A DNA stretch of 47,059 nucleotides, taken from the NCBI RefSeq assembly GCF_001550375.1, contig NZ_LRTR01000683.1, forward strand, positions 1-47,059, in the 5' to 3' direction. Both the position numbers and the translations under genes were made by a program. Below, one piece after another: positions 1-7,790 of the stretch (the stretch's first letter is position 1; every line of letters begins with the position of its first letter). Origin of the DNA: Streptomyces europaeiscabiei. Lineage in GTDB: Bacteria; Actinomycetota; Actinomycetes; Streptomycetales; Streptomycetaceae. Below the pieces are notes generated by a model. That model saw only the letters and a list, made by a program, of their open reading frames with translations. It had not been told where the DNA came from and made no database searches.

Positions 1-1
1 G

Positions 2-952
2 AGCTGGCGGCCCGGGGCGTCGGGGCCGGTGCTGGGGGCGGTCGCGGCGGCGGCGGGGGCCTGTACACCGCCGCTCGGGCCGACCATGCGGACGGTGTGG
101 AGTGAACTCGCCGCGGACCAGGGGCTGTTGCGGCGTGCGTACAGCCTCGACGGGGTCGCGGAGGAACTGTTGTTCGTGTCGGGGCCCTTGGTCGTGGGCG
201 GGGTGGTGCAGTTCGCCGCTCCGGCCGCAGCCGTGGTCGTGGGGGCGCTGCTGGTGGTGGCGGGGACCTACGGGTTCGTGACCTCTCCGGCGGTGGCGCG
301 GATGCCGGGGCGTGGGCCCGCGCCGAAGGAGGGGGCCCGGGGACGGAAGCCTCGGGTGGTGGCCGGGATCGTGCCGCCCGTCGTCGCGGCCGGCGGGGTC
401 GGGCTGTCGCTCGGCGCGCTCGACCTGCTCGTGCTGGCCTTCGCCGAGCAGCAGGGCCACGGGGACGACGTCGTGGCCTGGATCTTCGCCGCGCTGTCGG
501 CCGGGAGCGCGGTGGGCGGCCTGCTGTACGGCGCGGTCGAGTGGCGCTCCGGAGCCCGCGTACGGCTGGCGCTGCTGACGGCGGGCCTCGGCCTCACCCT
601 CGCCGGTGCCGGGCTCGCCCCGGACCTCGCCGTCCTCACCGGCGCCATCGTCTGCGCCGGCCTCTTCGTCGCCCCGGCCCTGACCACCGCCTACCTCGTC
701 GCCGACGCCTCCGCCCCGCCCGCCGCCCGCACGCGGTCCGGCGCCTGGGTCAACACGGCCGTCAACGCCGGCGTCTCGGCGGGAGCGGCCACCTCGGGCC
801 TCCTGGTGGCCCACTTCTCCCCGGCCCTCGGCTTCGCCCTCGCGGGGGGCGCGGCGCTGCTCGCGGCGACCGCCGTGGGGGCGGGGAGGATGCGGGGCCG
901 TGCGCCGGAGCCGGCCCTGAGCGCGGTGGAGCGGGCCGGCGCACAGCGGTGA
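2..952 (+). CDS. MFS transporter, 5'-truncated by window edge
   Basis: The reading frame is open to the first bases of the window, so the gene begins upstream and only about 316 C-terminal residues are visible; a GTG at 29 is internal. The protein is a chain of hydrophobic helices rich in Ala, Gly, Val and Leu, separated by short Arg/Gly loops, with a central hydrophilic loop (PGRGPAPKEGARGRKPR) typical of the link between the two six-helix halves of a major facilitator transporter. Full MFS proteins are about 400 residues, so roughly the last eight or nine helices are present. Substrate cannot be told. It converges on the PepSY gene, with a strong shared hairpin terminator between them. Confidence is high for the superfamily and low for anything more specific. 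Confidence 0.8.
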   Translation, partial: SWRPGASGPVLGAVAAAAGACTPPLGPTMRTVWSELAADQGLLRRAYSLDGVAEELLFVSGPLVVGGVVQFAAPAAAVVVGALLVVAGTYGFVTSPAVARMPGRGPAPKEGARGRKPRVVAGIVPPVVAAGGVGLSLGALDLLVLAFAEQQGHGDDVVAWIFAALSAGSAVGGLLYGAVEWRSGARVRLALLTAGLGLTLAGAGLAPDLAVLTGAIVCAGLFVAPALTTAYLVADASAPPAARTRSGAWVNTAVNAGVSAGAATSGLLVAHFSPALGFALAGGAALLAATAVGAGRMRGRAPEPALSAVERAGAQR

Positions 953-1000
953 GCGGGTCCCGGACGACGCGTCCAGGCCCCTGAAAGCCCCTGAAAAGGC

Positions 1001-1032
1001 GGTAGGGGCACCCGGTGCCGGGTGCCCCTACC
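1001..1032. terminator. Bidirectional hairpin terminator
   Basis: A perfect 15-bp inverted repeat: arms GGTAGGGGCACCCGG (1001-1015) and CCGGGTGCCCCTACC (1018-1032) with a 2-nt loop. It lies between two convergent genes (MFS ending at 952, PepSY ending at 1075), where one hairpin can serve both. There is no long T run, as is usual for Streptomyces. Confidence 0.8.
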
Positions 1033-1074
1033 TGTGGGGGGGAGGGAAAGGCTTCGTGTCTGGCGGGGAGGAGG

Positions 1075-1788
1075 TCAGTCGTTCGAGCGGTCGGCGGTGA
1101 GCTTGCCGGAGTCGAGGGCGACCCTCCAGTCGCTGCCGGTGCCGTCGGCGGCGGTGGTGTCGACCTCCCAGGCCTGGTCCCTGCTCTCCTCGTCGATGTC
1201 GACGGAGGTCACCGTGCCCTTGGCGGCGGCGGCCTCGGCGGCCTCCGCGGCGGTCACGGAGCTGCCCTTCAGGGCGGTCCGGATCTGCTCGGTCTCGGCG
1301 GCGTCGTCACCGTCGTCGTCCCGGTCGGCGTGCGAGCCGAGGACCTTGCCGGTGCCGGGGTCGACCTGGACGCTGAACCACTTGCCGCCGCCTGTCAGCA
1401 CGTCGACGTCCCACACCAGGTTCGTGCCCTCGTCGTCGAGGTCGGCGGAGACCGCCGTACCGGACTTGTGCTTCAGCGCCGTCCTGATCGCGTCGGCGGC
1501 CGTGACCTGACCGGCCTTCGCCTCGGCGGCGTTCTCGGCCTTGTCCTCGGCGTCCTGGTCCGTGTCGCGGGCGGCCTGGTCCTCGGCCCGGTCCTCGGCC
1601 TTGTCCTGGGCCGTGTCGTCGCTGTCGGCGGTGTCGTCGACGTCGTCGCGGTCATTGTCGTCGTTGGCCACCGACACGGTCTTCTTCGCCGGCGCCTCGT
1701 CGTCACCCGCTACCGCGATGGCGGTCGCGGTGCCGCCGCCGATCAGGGCGACGGCCGTGATGGTGGCGATGACGATGTTGCGCTTCAT
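1075..1788 (-). CDS. Secreted PepSY-domain protein with acidic linker
   Basis: Predicted 237-residue exported protein. The ATG at 1788 is preceded by GGAGGA at good spacing and opens a signal peptide (MKRNIVIATITAVALIGGGTA). Residues about 35-85 are an Asp-rich low-complexity stretch (for example DDNDRDDVDDTADSDD). Two PepSY-like repeats follow, roughly residues 95-160 and 165-235, each with an A/I-R-TALK segment and a strand carrying W-(D/E)-V-D. PepSY domains are usually extracytoplasmic and are proposed to act as inhibitors or sensors at the cell surface. The gene is divergent from an OmpR-type response regulator, with CTGAAG repeats in the shared promoter region, so it is probably a target or accessory partner of that system. 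The family call is good; the role is inferred from position. Confidence 0.85.
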   Translation of the reverse strand: MKRNIVIATITAVALIGGGTATAIAVAGDDEAPAKKTVSVANDDNDRDDVDDTADSDDTAQDKAEDRAEDQAARDTDQDAEDKAENAAEAKAGQVTAADAIRTALKHKSGTAVSADLDDEGTNLVWDVDVLTGGGKWFSVQVDPGTGKVLGSHADRDDDGDDAAETEQIRTALKGSSVTAAEAAEAAAAKGTVTSVDIDEESRDQAWEVDTTAADGTGSDWRVALDSGKLTADRSND

Positions 1789-1900
1789 GGGATTCCTCCA
1801 GAATGCGACTGGCTGCAACCAGTAACGGATGGTGTCGCCGGTTGCAGGCGGCTTGTCGGCCTCGTCTGCTTTCGACGAGGACCAATCTGGCCGACCGACG

Positions 1901-1937
1901 CTGAAGCGGACCTGAAGCCCCCTGAAGACCGCTTCAG
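1901..1937. promoter_or_regulatory. CTGAAG repeat operator for the OmpR-type regulator
   Basis: Three direct copies of CTGAAG begin at 1901, 1912 and 1922, spaced 11 and 10 bp (about one helical turn), followed by the inverted copy CTTCAG at 1932-1937. Direct half-sites at about 11 bp are the classic layout for OmpR/PhoB-family winged-helix regulators binding head to tail. The block lies between the divergent PepSY gene and response regulator gene, 24 bp before the regulator ATG. The assignment to this regulator is an inference. Confidence 0.6.
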
Positions 1938-1960
1938 GTTCGGTTTGCCAAGCTGAACGC

Positions 1961-2629
1961 ATGCGCCTGTTGATCGTGGAAGATGAGAAGCGGCTCGCGG
2001 TGTCGCTGGCCAAGGGACTGACGGCCGAGGGCTACGCCGTGGACGTCGTCCACGACGGCGTCGAGGGCCTGCACCGGGCGAGCGAGGGGTCGTACGACCT
2101 CGTGATCCTCGACATCATGCTGCCCGGCATGAACGGCTACCGCGTCTGCGGCGCCCTGCGCGCCGCCGGCCACGACGTGCCGATCCTGATGCTCACCGCC
2201 AAGGACGGCGAGTACGACGAGGCCGAGGGCCTCGACACGGGCGCCGACGACTATCTGACCAAGCCGTTCTCGTACGTCGTCCTCGTCGCCCGGGTGAAGG
2301 CGCTGCTGCGGCGGCGCGGTCCGTCGGGTGGTGCCTCGCCCGTGCACGAGGTCGGCGACCTCAAGCTCGACACCGCCGCCCGGCGCGTGTTCCTCGCCGA
2401 GGACGAGATCACCCTCACCACCAAGGAGTTCTCCGTCCTGGAACAGCTCGTGCTGAGAGCCGGTGAGGTCGTGTCCAAGGCCGACATCCTGGAGCACGTC
2501 TGGGACTTCGCCTACGACGGCGACCCGAACATCGTCGAGGTCTACATCAGCAACCTGCGCCGCAAGCTCGGCGCCACGCTCATCAAGACCGTCCGCGGAG
2601 CCGGATACAGAATGGAGGTCCGCCCGTGA
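1961..2629 (+). CDS. OmpR/PhoB-family response regulator
   Basis: 222-residue two-component response regulator. The N-terminal receiver domain (about 1-118) has the acidic pocket E7/D8, phospho-acceptor D51 in LVILDIMLPG, the conserved Thr of ILMLTA and the Lys of LTKPF. The C-terminal winged-helix domain (about 128-222) ends with NLRRKLG and TVRGAGYRME, characteristic of OmpR/PhoB DNA-binding domains. No clear Shine-Dalgarno sequence precedes the ATG, so translation may be leaderless or weak. Its stop overlaps the GTG start of the histidine kinase by 4 nt, so the two are coupled. CTGAAG repeats just upstream are a likely autoregulatory site that also serves the divergent PepSY gene. The inducing signal is not evident. 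Confidence 0.95.
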   Translation: MRLLIVEDEKRLAVSLAKGLTAEGYAVDVVHDGVEGLHRASEGSYDLVILDIMLPGMNGYRVCGALRAAGHDVPILMLTAKDGEYDEAEGLDTGADDYLTKPFSYVVLVARVKALLRRRGPSGGASPVHEVGDLKLDTAARRVFLAEDEITLTTKEFSVLEQLVLRAGEVVSKADILEHVWDFAYDGDPNIVEVYISNLRRKLGATLIKTVRGAGYRMEVRP

Positions 2630-4047
2630 AGCGCCGTCTCGGCTCGGTGAGGGCCCGCGCCACCCTCGCCGCGACCGTCGTCGTCGCCGTCGCCCTGGTC
2701 GCCGCGGGCGCCGCCGTCCTGCTCTCGCTGCGGTTCAGCCTCACCGACAAGGCGGACGCGGAGGCCGACTCCGTGGCCCGCAACGCCGCCTCGGCGCTGG
2801 CGAACGGGTTCGCCTACGACGAGCTGAGGCTGCCGGACGGCGACGAGAACCCCGTCGAGGTCCTGGACCGCGACGAGAAGCCCGTCGCGGTCGGCGAGGA
2901 CGTCGAGGGCATGAACGTGACCGCCGTCTCCTCGGACCGGCTGAACTCCGAGACCAACGACGACGCCGACGACCGGGCGGAGGGGGACCGGGACGCGGAG
3001 GACGACGGCACGCTCGATGCCCGCGAGGTCGCCGACGAGACGTGGTACGGCGAGGGCACCGCGACCGTCGAGGGGGTGACGGCGGACTACCGGTTCGCCG
3101 CGGTCGACGTGGTCACGCCCGCCGGTGTGTCGCTCACCGTCTACGCGGGCGCCCCGCTCTCCACCGAGGAGGACGCCGTCGGCACCGCGTTGACGACGAT
3201 GCTCATCGGGCTGCCGCTGCTGCTGCTGACGGTCAGCGGGGTGACGTACGTCGTCACCGGGCGGGCGCTGCGCCCCGTCGAGGGCATCCGTTCCGAGATG
3301 GCAGCCATCACGGCCTCCGAGGACCTCTCCCGGCGCGTCCCCGAGCCGGACGCGCACGACGAGATCGCCCGGCTGGCGCGTACGACGAACGAGACGCTGG
3401 CCGCGTTGGAGGCCTCGGTGGAGCGGCAGCGCGCGTTCGTCGCGGACGCCTCGCACGAGCTGCGCAGCCCGATCGCGTCGCTGCGCACCCAGCTCGAAGT
3501 GGGCGCTGCGCACCCTGAGTTGCTGGACCTGGAGGGGGCCGTCGCGGACACCGTACGACTGCAGAGCCTGGCCGCCGACCTGTTGCTGCTCGCGCGCCTG
3601 GACGCGGGGGAGCGGCCGCCGCCGGACGCGCGGTTCGACCTGGCGAAGGTCGTACGGGACGAGGTGGCGTCCCGGGAGGGCGTGACCCTGGACGGCGTCG
3701 AGTCCGTGGAGCTGCGCGGCTCGCGCAACCAGATCTGCCGTGTCCTCGGCAACCTCCTGGACAACGCCCGCCGCCACGCCCACGACCGGGTCGCCGTCAC
3801 CCTGCGCACCACCGCGGACCGGGCGGTCCTCCAGGTGGCCGACGACGGCTCCGGCGTCCCCCGGGCCGACCGCGAACGCATCTTCGAACGCTTCGTCCGG
3901 CTGGATGAATCCCGGGCGAGGGACGACGGCGGCGCGGGCCTGGGCCTCGCCATCGCCAGGGACATCGCCGTCCGTCACGGAGGCACTCTGACGGTGGAGG
4001 ACGCCCCCGGCGGAGGTGCGCTCTTCGAACTACGGCTGCCCATGTGA
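2626..4047 (+). CDS. Sensor histidine kinase, partner of upstream regulator
   Basis: 473-residue membrane histidine kinase. Helices at about 12-36 and 186-211 flank an extracytoplasmic sensor region, followed by HAMP (GRALRPVEGI), a dimerisation/phosphoacceptor domain with H277 in FVADASHELRSPI, and an ATPase domain with the N box NLLDNARRHA, G1 DDGSGVP and G2 GAGLGLAIA. The sensor region contains a run of Asp/Glu (about 105-132) resembling the acidic stretch in the divergent PepSY protein, which suggests that cations, cationic peptides or the PepSY protein itself may be sensed; this is inference. The GTG start overlaps the regulator stop (GTGA). A dispersed intergenic repeat begins directly at the stop codon. 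Confidence 0.95.
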   Translation: MKRRLGSVRARATLAATVVVAVALVAAGAAVLLSLRFSLTDKADAEADSVARNAASALANGFAYDELRLPDGDENPVEVLDRDEKPVAVGEDVEGMNVTAVSSDRLNSETNDDADDRAEGDRDAEDDGTLDAREVADETWYGEGTATVEGVTADYRFAAVDVVTPAGVSLTVYAGAPLSTEEDAVGTALTTMLIGLPLLLLTVSGVTYVVTGRALRPVEGIRSEMAAITASEDLSRRVPEPDAHDEIARLARTTNETLAALEASVERQRAFVADASHELRSPIASLRTQLEVGAAHPELLDLEGAVADTVRLQSLAADLLLLARLDAGERPPPDARFDLAKVVRDEVASREGVTLDGVESVELRGSRNQICRVLGNLLDNARRHAHDRVAVTLRTTADRAVLQVADDGSGVPRADRERIFERFVRLDESRARDDGGAGLGLAIARDIAVRHGGTLTVEDAPGGGALFELRLPM

Positions 4048-4092
4048 GGGGCGCGGGGAACTGCGCGACCAGCCACGGTCGACCCGCGGCCA
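4047..4092 (-). repeat. Dispersed 3'-end repeat, copy A (partial)
   Basis: The sequence AGGGGCGCGGGGAACTGCGC beginning at 4047 overlaps the final base of the kinase stop codon and runs into GACCAGCCACGG. The same module occurs, in one orientation or the other, near 10060, 17108, 38283, 43701 and 43723, always downstream of a gene. It appears to be a member of a short interspersed intergenic repeat family; no coding capacity is seen. Confidence 0.7.
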
Positions 4093-4143
4093 CAAGAGGC
4101 CCTGCAGTCCCCCGGCGCTCGGACGGTCAATCCGAGCGGAGCG

Positions 4144-4620
4144 CTACGGCTTGCCCCGATGACTCCGGAGGTGATCCCCGATCGGCACCAGCGACTTGTG
4201 GAGCTCCTCCAGCGCCTCCTCCGGCAGCAGATCGATGAAGTGCCGCCGCACGGAGGCGACATGATGCGGCGCCACCCGCTGCATGGTCTCCAAGCCGTGC
4301 TCCGTCAGCACGGCGAACAGCCCGCGCCGGTCGGACTCGCAGTTCTCCCGGCGCACCAGGTCCGCGTTCTCCATACGTGTGACCTGGTGCGAGAGGCGGC
4401 TCTTGGACTGGAGAGTGGCGGCGGCGAGGTCGCTCATCCGCATCCGTCGGCCCTCCGACTCGGAGAGGTTCACCAGGATCTCGTAGTCGTTCATTGTCAG
4501 GCCGAACGGCTGCAGGTCCCTTTCCAGCTGGTGTGTCAGCAGCCTGTTGACGTCCAGATGGGTGCGCCAGGCGCACTGCTCCGCATCGGTCAGCCAGCGC
4601 GTGGCCGTTTCGGTCTCCAT
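4144..4620 (-). CDS. MarR-family transcriptional regulator
   Basis: 158-residue winged-helix regulator. The MarR core spans about residues 20-140: TMNDYEILVNLSE leads into the HTH helix MSDLAAATLQSKSRLSHQV, then the wing (LVRRENCESDRRGLFAVLT) with the typical DRR motif. Such proteins bind palindromes as dimers and are usually released by small phenolic or oxidative ligands. The gene follows the AIM24 genes on the same strand after 136 bp that include an unusually AT-rich segment (about 4626-4660), a likely promoter of its own. It converges on the histidine kinase. Ligand and targets are unknown. Confidence 0.92.
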   Translation of the reverse strand: METETATRWLTDAEQCAWRTHLDVNRLLTHQLERDLQPFGLTMNDYEILVNLSESEGRRMRMSDLAAATLQSKSRLSHQVTRMENADLVRRENCESDRRGLFAVLTEHGLETMQRVAPHHVASVRRHFIDLLPEEALEELHKSLVPIGDHLRSHRGKP

Positions 4621-4756
4621 GAATGAAGTCTACCTAAAATGTTGAAAGGCGAACTAGTGAGGGTTCGGTACTGCCGGTCGTACGGACAGGTCGGGCCTTA
4701 CGGGTCGGGGCATGACAGCGCGCACACGTTCGATGTCACACTCCGCAGACTACCGC

Positions 4757-5560
4757 TCACAGCCCGAAGCGACGCTGGAGGTCGCCCAGCTGTCCGGGAA
4801 GGCGCGGTGCCCCCGCCGGCTGTCCGTGCTGACCGGGGACCCCACCGCCGCCGGGCACGCCCGGCTCGTGCGGAACCATGCCCGTGGCCTGCTCGGCCAT
4901 GAGGGTCTCGGACGACTGGAGCAGGACCGTGCCCGCCCCGACGAACTCGAACTGGTGCTCCTCGCCGGATGCGCCACCGACCCCCGTCATCGCACGTAGG
5001 CCGCCCATGAGGCCCGCCATGTAACCGTGGTCGTAGTGGTGGCACGGCGAGGGGCAGTCGGCCCACCCGACCAATGCCTGCGGGTCGACCCGGATGGGGG
5101 GTTCCATGAACACCACCGGGCCGTTGGAGGCCGCCACGAACTTGCCCGTTCCGATCAGGGTCAGGAAGCCCGGAACGATCGACTGCTTGAGTGCCAGACT
5201 TGGCTGAAAAGCGAGGAGGTTGCCCGAGCGAATGGTCAGGTTGCCGTCCTCGAGGTCGTACGAATTGACGTCGAAGGCCCGGTCGGCGAGGAGCATCTTG
5301 CCCGACCCCTCCGCCACGACCCAGTCGCTCGCGTGCAGAGGCGAATGGAACGACGTACGGACAAGACCGCCGAAACGGCCGTGCCCGATGCCGTTGAACT
5401 CCATCTGGCCGTAGTAGGCGATCATCTTGCCCTTCTGCAGGAACCACTGGCTCCCCTTGAGCTCCACGCAGAAGGTGTAGTTGTTGACGTTGTCGTCGGA
5501 CGGCAGCGTCATCGGGTCGTGGACGGTCGGGCCGGCGCCCGGAGCCCCGTACATGCTCAC
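4757..5560 (-). CDS. AIM24-family protein with Gly/Pro-rich tail
   Basis: 267-residue protein, last of three tandem AIM24 genes. AIM24 proteins form a beta-rich, TRAP-like fold; bacterial function is poorly known. Family features here are KMIAYYGQMEF, the centre SGKMLLADRAFDV and a late Gly-rich segment (GYMAGLMGGLRAMTG) before EEHQFEFVGAGTVLLQSSE. Residues from about 225 form a Gly/Pro/Gln tail absent from its neighbours. The GTG start overlaps the stop of the preceding paralogue (GTGA), with an alternative ATG two codons later. The coupling and shared fold suggest that the three products work together, perhaps as a hetero-oligomer; this is inferred. Confidence 0.88.
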   Translation of the reverse strand: MSMYGAPGAGPTVHDPMTLPSDDNVNNYTFCVELKGSQWFLQKGKMIAYYGQMEFNGIGHGRFGGLVRTSFHSPLHASDWVVAEGSGKMLLADRAFDVNSYDLEDGNLTIRSGNLLAFQPSLALKQSIVPGFLTLIGTGKFVAASNGPVVFMEPPIRVDPQALVGWADCPSPCHHYDHGYMAGLMGGLRAMTGVGGASGEEHQFEFVGAGTVLLQSSETLMAEQATGMVPHEPGVPGGGGVPGQHGQPAGAPRLPGQLGDLQRRFGL

Positions 5561-6207
5561 AGCTTCTCCTCCGAGGCCTGGACGTACACCGCACCACTGC
5601 CGCTCAGCTCCAGCTGGAACGCCTCGCCGGAGCCCCGGCCCACCATGTCGCGCCAGCCGAGCGCGGTGGACAGCTTGTTGCGTACGTCGCCGTGGTGCGC
5701 CACGTACGCCTGTGGGTCCACGTGGACCGGACGCTGGGGGGTGATCGGGACCTCGATGACCCCGCCGTGCGCCATGACCGCGACGGCCCCGTGCCCCTTG
5801 AGGGTGGTGGTGAACAGGCCCTGGCCCGTCACCTGGCCCCGGACCATGCCCATGACGCCGCCCTGCGAGCCCATGAACATCGTGCCCTGCTGGAGGGTGC
5901 CGTCGAAGGCGAGCAGGCGGTCGGCCTCGACGTAGAGGGTCTCGCCGGTCAGGGTGATCACCTGGATGTGGTGGCCGCCGTGCCCGAACAGCACCGTGCC
6001 GCTGCCCTCGACGGTCATCAGCGGGGTCGCCTCGCCCGCCACCCGGCGGCCGATCATCGACGCGATACCGCCCTGACCGCCCTGCATGTTGGGGGTGAAG
6101 GACACCTCGCCCTTGTAGGCGAGCATCGCGCCGCGCTGGCTGAACAGCCGCTGGCCCGGCATCACGGTCGCCTCGATCATCTTCGAGTTGATCTCACGGA
6201 AGGCCAT
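5557..6207 (-). CDS. AIM24-family protein (middle paralogue)
   Basis: 216-residue AIM24/TIGR00266-type protein. It shows the family pattern QRLFSQRGAMLAYKGEVSF near the N-terminus, a central GSGTVLFGHGGHHIQVITL strand pair, the TLYVEADRLLAFD motif and a C-terminal GEAFQLELSGSGAVYVQASE that closely matches the next paralogue upstream. It has no signal peptide or membrane segment and should be cytosolic. One nucleotide separates its ATG from the stop of the upstream paralogue, and its own stop overlaps the next start, so the three genes form one coupled unit. No catalytic motif is visible. Confidence 0.9.
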   Translation of the reverse strand: MAFREINSKMIEATVMPGQRLFSQRGAMLAYKGEVSFTPNMQGGQGGIASMIGRRVAGEATPLMTVEGSGTVLFGHGGHHIQVITLTGETLYVEADRLLAFDGTLQQGTMFMGSQGGVMGMVRGQVTGQGLFTTTLKGHGAVAVMAHGGVIEVPITPQRPVHVDPQAYVAHHGDVRNKLSTALGWRDMVGRGSGEAFQLELSGSGAVYVQASEEKL

Positions 6208-6208
6208 G

Positions 6209-6841
6209 TCACACGTCTCCCGCCACCGTGTTGCGCTCGCTGGGCTGGACGTAGACGAGCCCGTCGCCCTCGAAGCGGATCTGGAAGGCCTCGCCGCCGC
6301 CCTCGCCCATGAACGTGCGGAACGTCACACCGGACTGGAAGGACTGCTGGAGGTCGCCCTGGTGCGCGATGTACGCCCCCGGGTCCACCGTCAGCGGGTA
6401 CTGGCGGCTCACCCGCAGCACCACCGCCGGGCCGTCGGACATGATCGCCGCCTGGCCGTGGCCCTCGATGGTCGTGGTGAACAGGCCGTTGCCCTGCGAG
6501 GCGCCGCGCAGCCCGGTGAAGCTCGTGCCCGTGCGCAGTCCGGAGTCCGTCGCGAGCAGATTGCTCGACTCCACGTACAGCTTGTCCCCCTGAAGATTCA
6601 CGAGGTTGATCTCGGATGCCCGGTCCGCGAACCAGCAGGTCCCTTGCCCGGTCACCTCCATCAACGTCATCTGTTCACCCGTGAGGCGCCGCGTCACCAT
6701 CCCGCGCAGACCCTCACCGCCGCCGCTCAGCTTCTTGAACGACATCTGACCGTCGTAGGCGACCATCGAACCGTTCTTCGCCTTGACGGCGTCCCCGGTC
6801 ATGTCGACGGCCAGCACTTTGCTGCCTTGAAGTCGGAACAT
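6209..6841 (-). CDS. AIM24-family protein (first paralogue of operon)
   Basis: 210-residue AIM24 protein. The start is taken at the ATG at 6841 (MFRLQGSKVLAVDM), which matches the usual N-terminus of the family, although no strong ribosome-binding site is visible and a GTG lies two codons upstream. Family strands include GSMVAYDGQMSF, GQGTCWFADRASEINL, KLYVESSNLLA and GEAFQIRFEGDGLVYVQPSE. It is the promoter-proximal member of the three-gene unit and is divergent from a DUF3817 gene. Function is unknown; the yeast relative is a mitochondrial inner-membrane protein. Confidence 0.88.
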   Translation of the reverse strand: MFRLQGSKVLAVDMTGDAVKAKNGSMVAYDGQMSFKKLSGGGEGLRGMVTRRLTGEQMTLMEVTGQGTCWFADRASEINLVNLQGDKLYVESSNLLATDSGLRTGTSFTGLRGASQGNGLFTTTIEGHGQAAIMSDGPAVVLRVSRQYPLTVDPGAYIAHQGDLQQSFQSGVTFRTFMGEGGGEAFQIRFEGDGLVYVQPSERNTVAGDV

Positions 6842-6960
6842 TGCCACGGGGTGACGGTAACCGGCCAAAGGGGGGACAGGACAGGCCCTTGAGGGGGATC
6901 TCGACCCTGAAGGGACCCCTAGGGCCATCGGGAGGCTGACGGATGCCAGAATGGACGTCG

Positions 6961-6980
6961 CTTGTGCTTCCGTTCACAAG
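6961..6980. promoter_or_regulatory. Inverted repeat CTTGTG-N8-CACAAG
   Basis: CTTGTG (6961-6966) and CACAAG (6975-6980) form a 6-bp inverted repeat with an 8-bp spacer in the divergent AIM24/DUF3817 promoter region, 50 bp before the DUF3817 start. It could be a dimeric repressor site; no regulator can be assigned. Confidence 0.3.
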
Positions 6981-7030
6981 GCTCGCCGAGCGACGCGACG
7001 ACTCACCCCCGACCTCACCGAAGGTGACCC

Positions 7031-7390
7031 GTGGACACAAAGACCGCCTCCGCCCTCCGCCGCCTGCGCCTCGTCTCCGGCCCCGAGGCCGTCTCCTTCC
7101 TGCTGCTGCTCGTCTGCTCGGTGCTCAAGCGCACCACGGAGTTCAACGCGGTGCCGGTGATGGGCTGGGTCCACGCCGTCCTCTTCCTCCTGTACCTGGT
7201 CTTCTGGGCCGACGCCTGGAACCGCACGAAGTGGTCCCTGAAGACCGCCGCGCTCTACTTCGCCCTCTCCGTCCTGCCCACCGGCGGTTTCTTCGCCGAC
7301 CGCAAGCTCCGCCGCGAGGCCGAGGACGCGGTCGGCGCGGCGTTCGCGTCCCGCGCCCGCGACGAGAGCGAAGGGGCCGTGAAAGCGTGA
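7031..7390 (+). CDS. DUF3817 integral membrane protein
   Basis: 119-residue membrane protein with three hydrophobic helices (about 18-32, 43-60 and 70-86) and the DUF3817 pattern: [10 protein letters not shown], then [14 protein letters not shown], then LPTGGFF with a basic C-terminus. The GTG start has GAAGGTGA at good spacing. Its stop overlaps the GTG of the following gene by 4 nt. A second, diverged DUF3817 gene occurs at 14831-15172. Members are widespread in actinobacteria and have no established function. Confidence 0.88.
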   Translation: MDTKTASALRRLRLVSGPEAVSFLLLLVCSVLKRTTEFNAVPVMGWVHAVLFLLYLVFWADAWNRTKWSLKTAALYFALSVLPTGGFFADRKLRREAEDAVGAAFASRARDESEGAVKA

Positions 7391-7680
7391 TCGTCGCCTT
7401 CTCCGTGACGCCGCTCGGCGTCGGCGAGGACGTGGGGGAGTACGTCGCCGACGCCGTACGGGTCGTCCGTGCGTCGGGCCTGCCGAACAGGACCGACGCC
7501 ATGTTCACCTCGATCGAAGGGGAGTGGGACGAGGTGATGGACGTCATACGGCGAGCCGTCGCCGCTGTCGAGGAGCGCGCACCCCGTGTCTCCCTCGTCC
7601 TCAAGGCCGACATCCGGCCCGGCGTGACGGACGGCCTCACGTCGAAGGTGGAGAGGGTGGAGCGCCACCTGTCCGCGTAA
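7387..7680 (+). CDS. MTH1187/YkoF-type thiamine-binding family protein
   Basis: 97-residue small protein with the ferredoxin-like pattern of the MTH1187 (PF01910) family: a first strand [11 protein letters not shown], a helix [16 protein letters not shown], then [23 protein letters not shown] and a final strand [13 protein letters not shown]. Family members bind thiamine or related pyrimidines, or serve as small oligomeric sensors. The GTG start at 7387 sits inside the stop of the DUF3817 gene (GTGA), so the two are coupled. The C-terminal helix ends in KVERVERHL. Ligand binding is inferred from family only. Confidence 0.85.
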   Translation: MIVAFSVTPLGVGEDVGEYVADAVRVVRASGLPNRTDAMFTSIEGEWDEVMDVIRRAVAAVEERAPRVSLVLKADIRPGVTDGLTSKVERVERHLSA

Positions 7681-7706
7681 CCCGTAGGTCGTACCGCCAC
7701 TTGGTG

Positions 7707-7735
7707 AACCCCGGTCCTTCTGGGCCGGGGTTTTC
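7707..7735 (+). terminator. Rho-independent terminator
   Basis: AACCCCGG (7707-7714) pairs with CCGGGGTT (7725-7732) around a 10-nt loop and is followed by TTC. It directly follows the DUF3817/thiamine-binding operon and precedes the twin TetR operators. Confidence 0.8.
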
Positions 7736-7748
7736 TCGTGGCTCACTG

Positions 7749-7766
7749 TTTGAGCGATCGCTCAAA
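7749..7766. promoter_or_regulatory. TetR operator, perfect 18-bp palindrome
   Basis: TTTGAGCGATCGCTCAAA is a perfect palindrome. It lies 68 bp before the first gene of an operon that ends in a tetR gene (9307-9939), and a near-identical site follows at 7791-7808. The layout is that of an autorepressed operon; the assignment to this TetR is an inference. Confidence 0.7.
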
Positions 7767-7790
7767 TCGGTGTACGGTCTTGTCCAGTCG

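Noticed and set aside
4639..4902. Small plus-strand gene in the MarR/AIM24 gap
   Set aside because: It runs antisense into the AIM24 gene, has no ribosome-binding site and no domain; the AT-rich start is better read as the MarR promoter.
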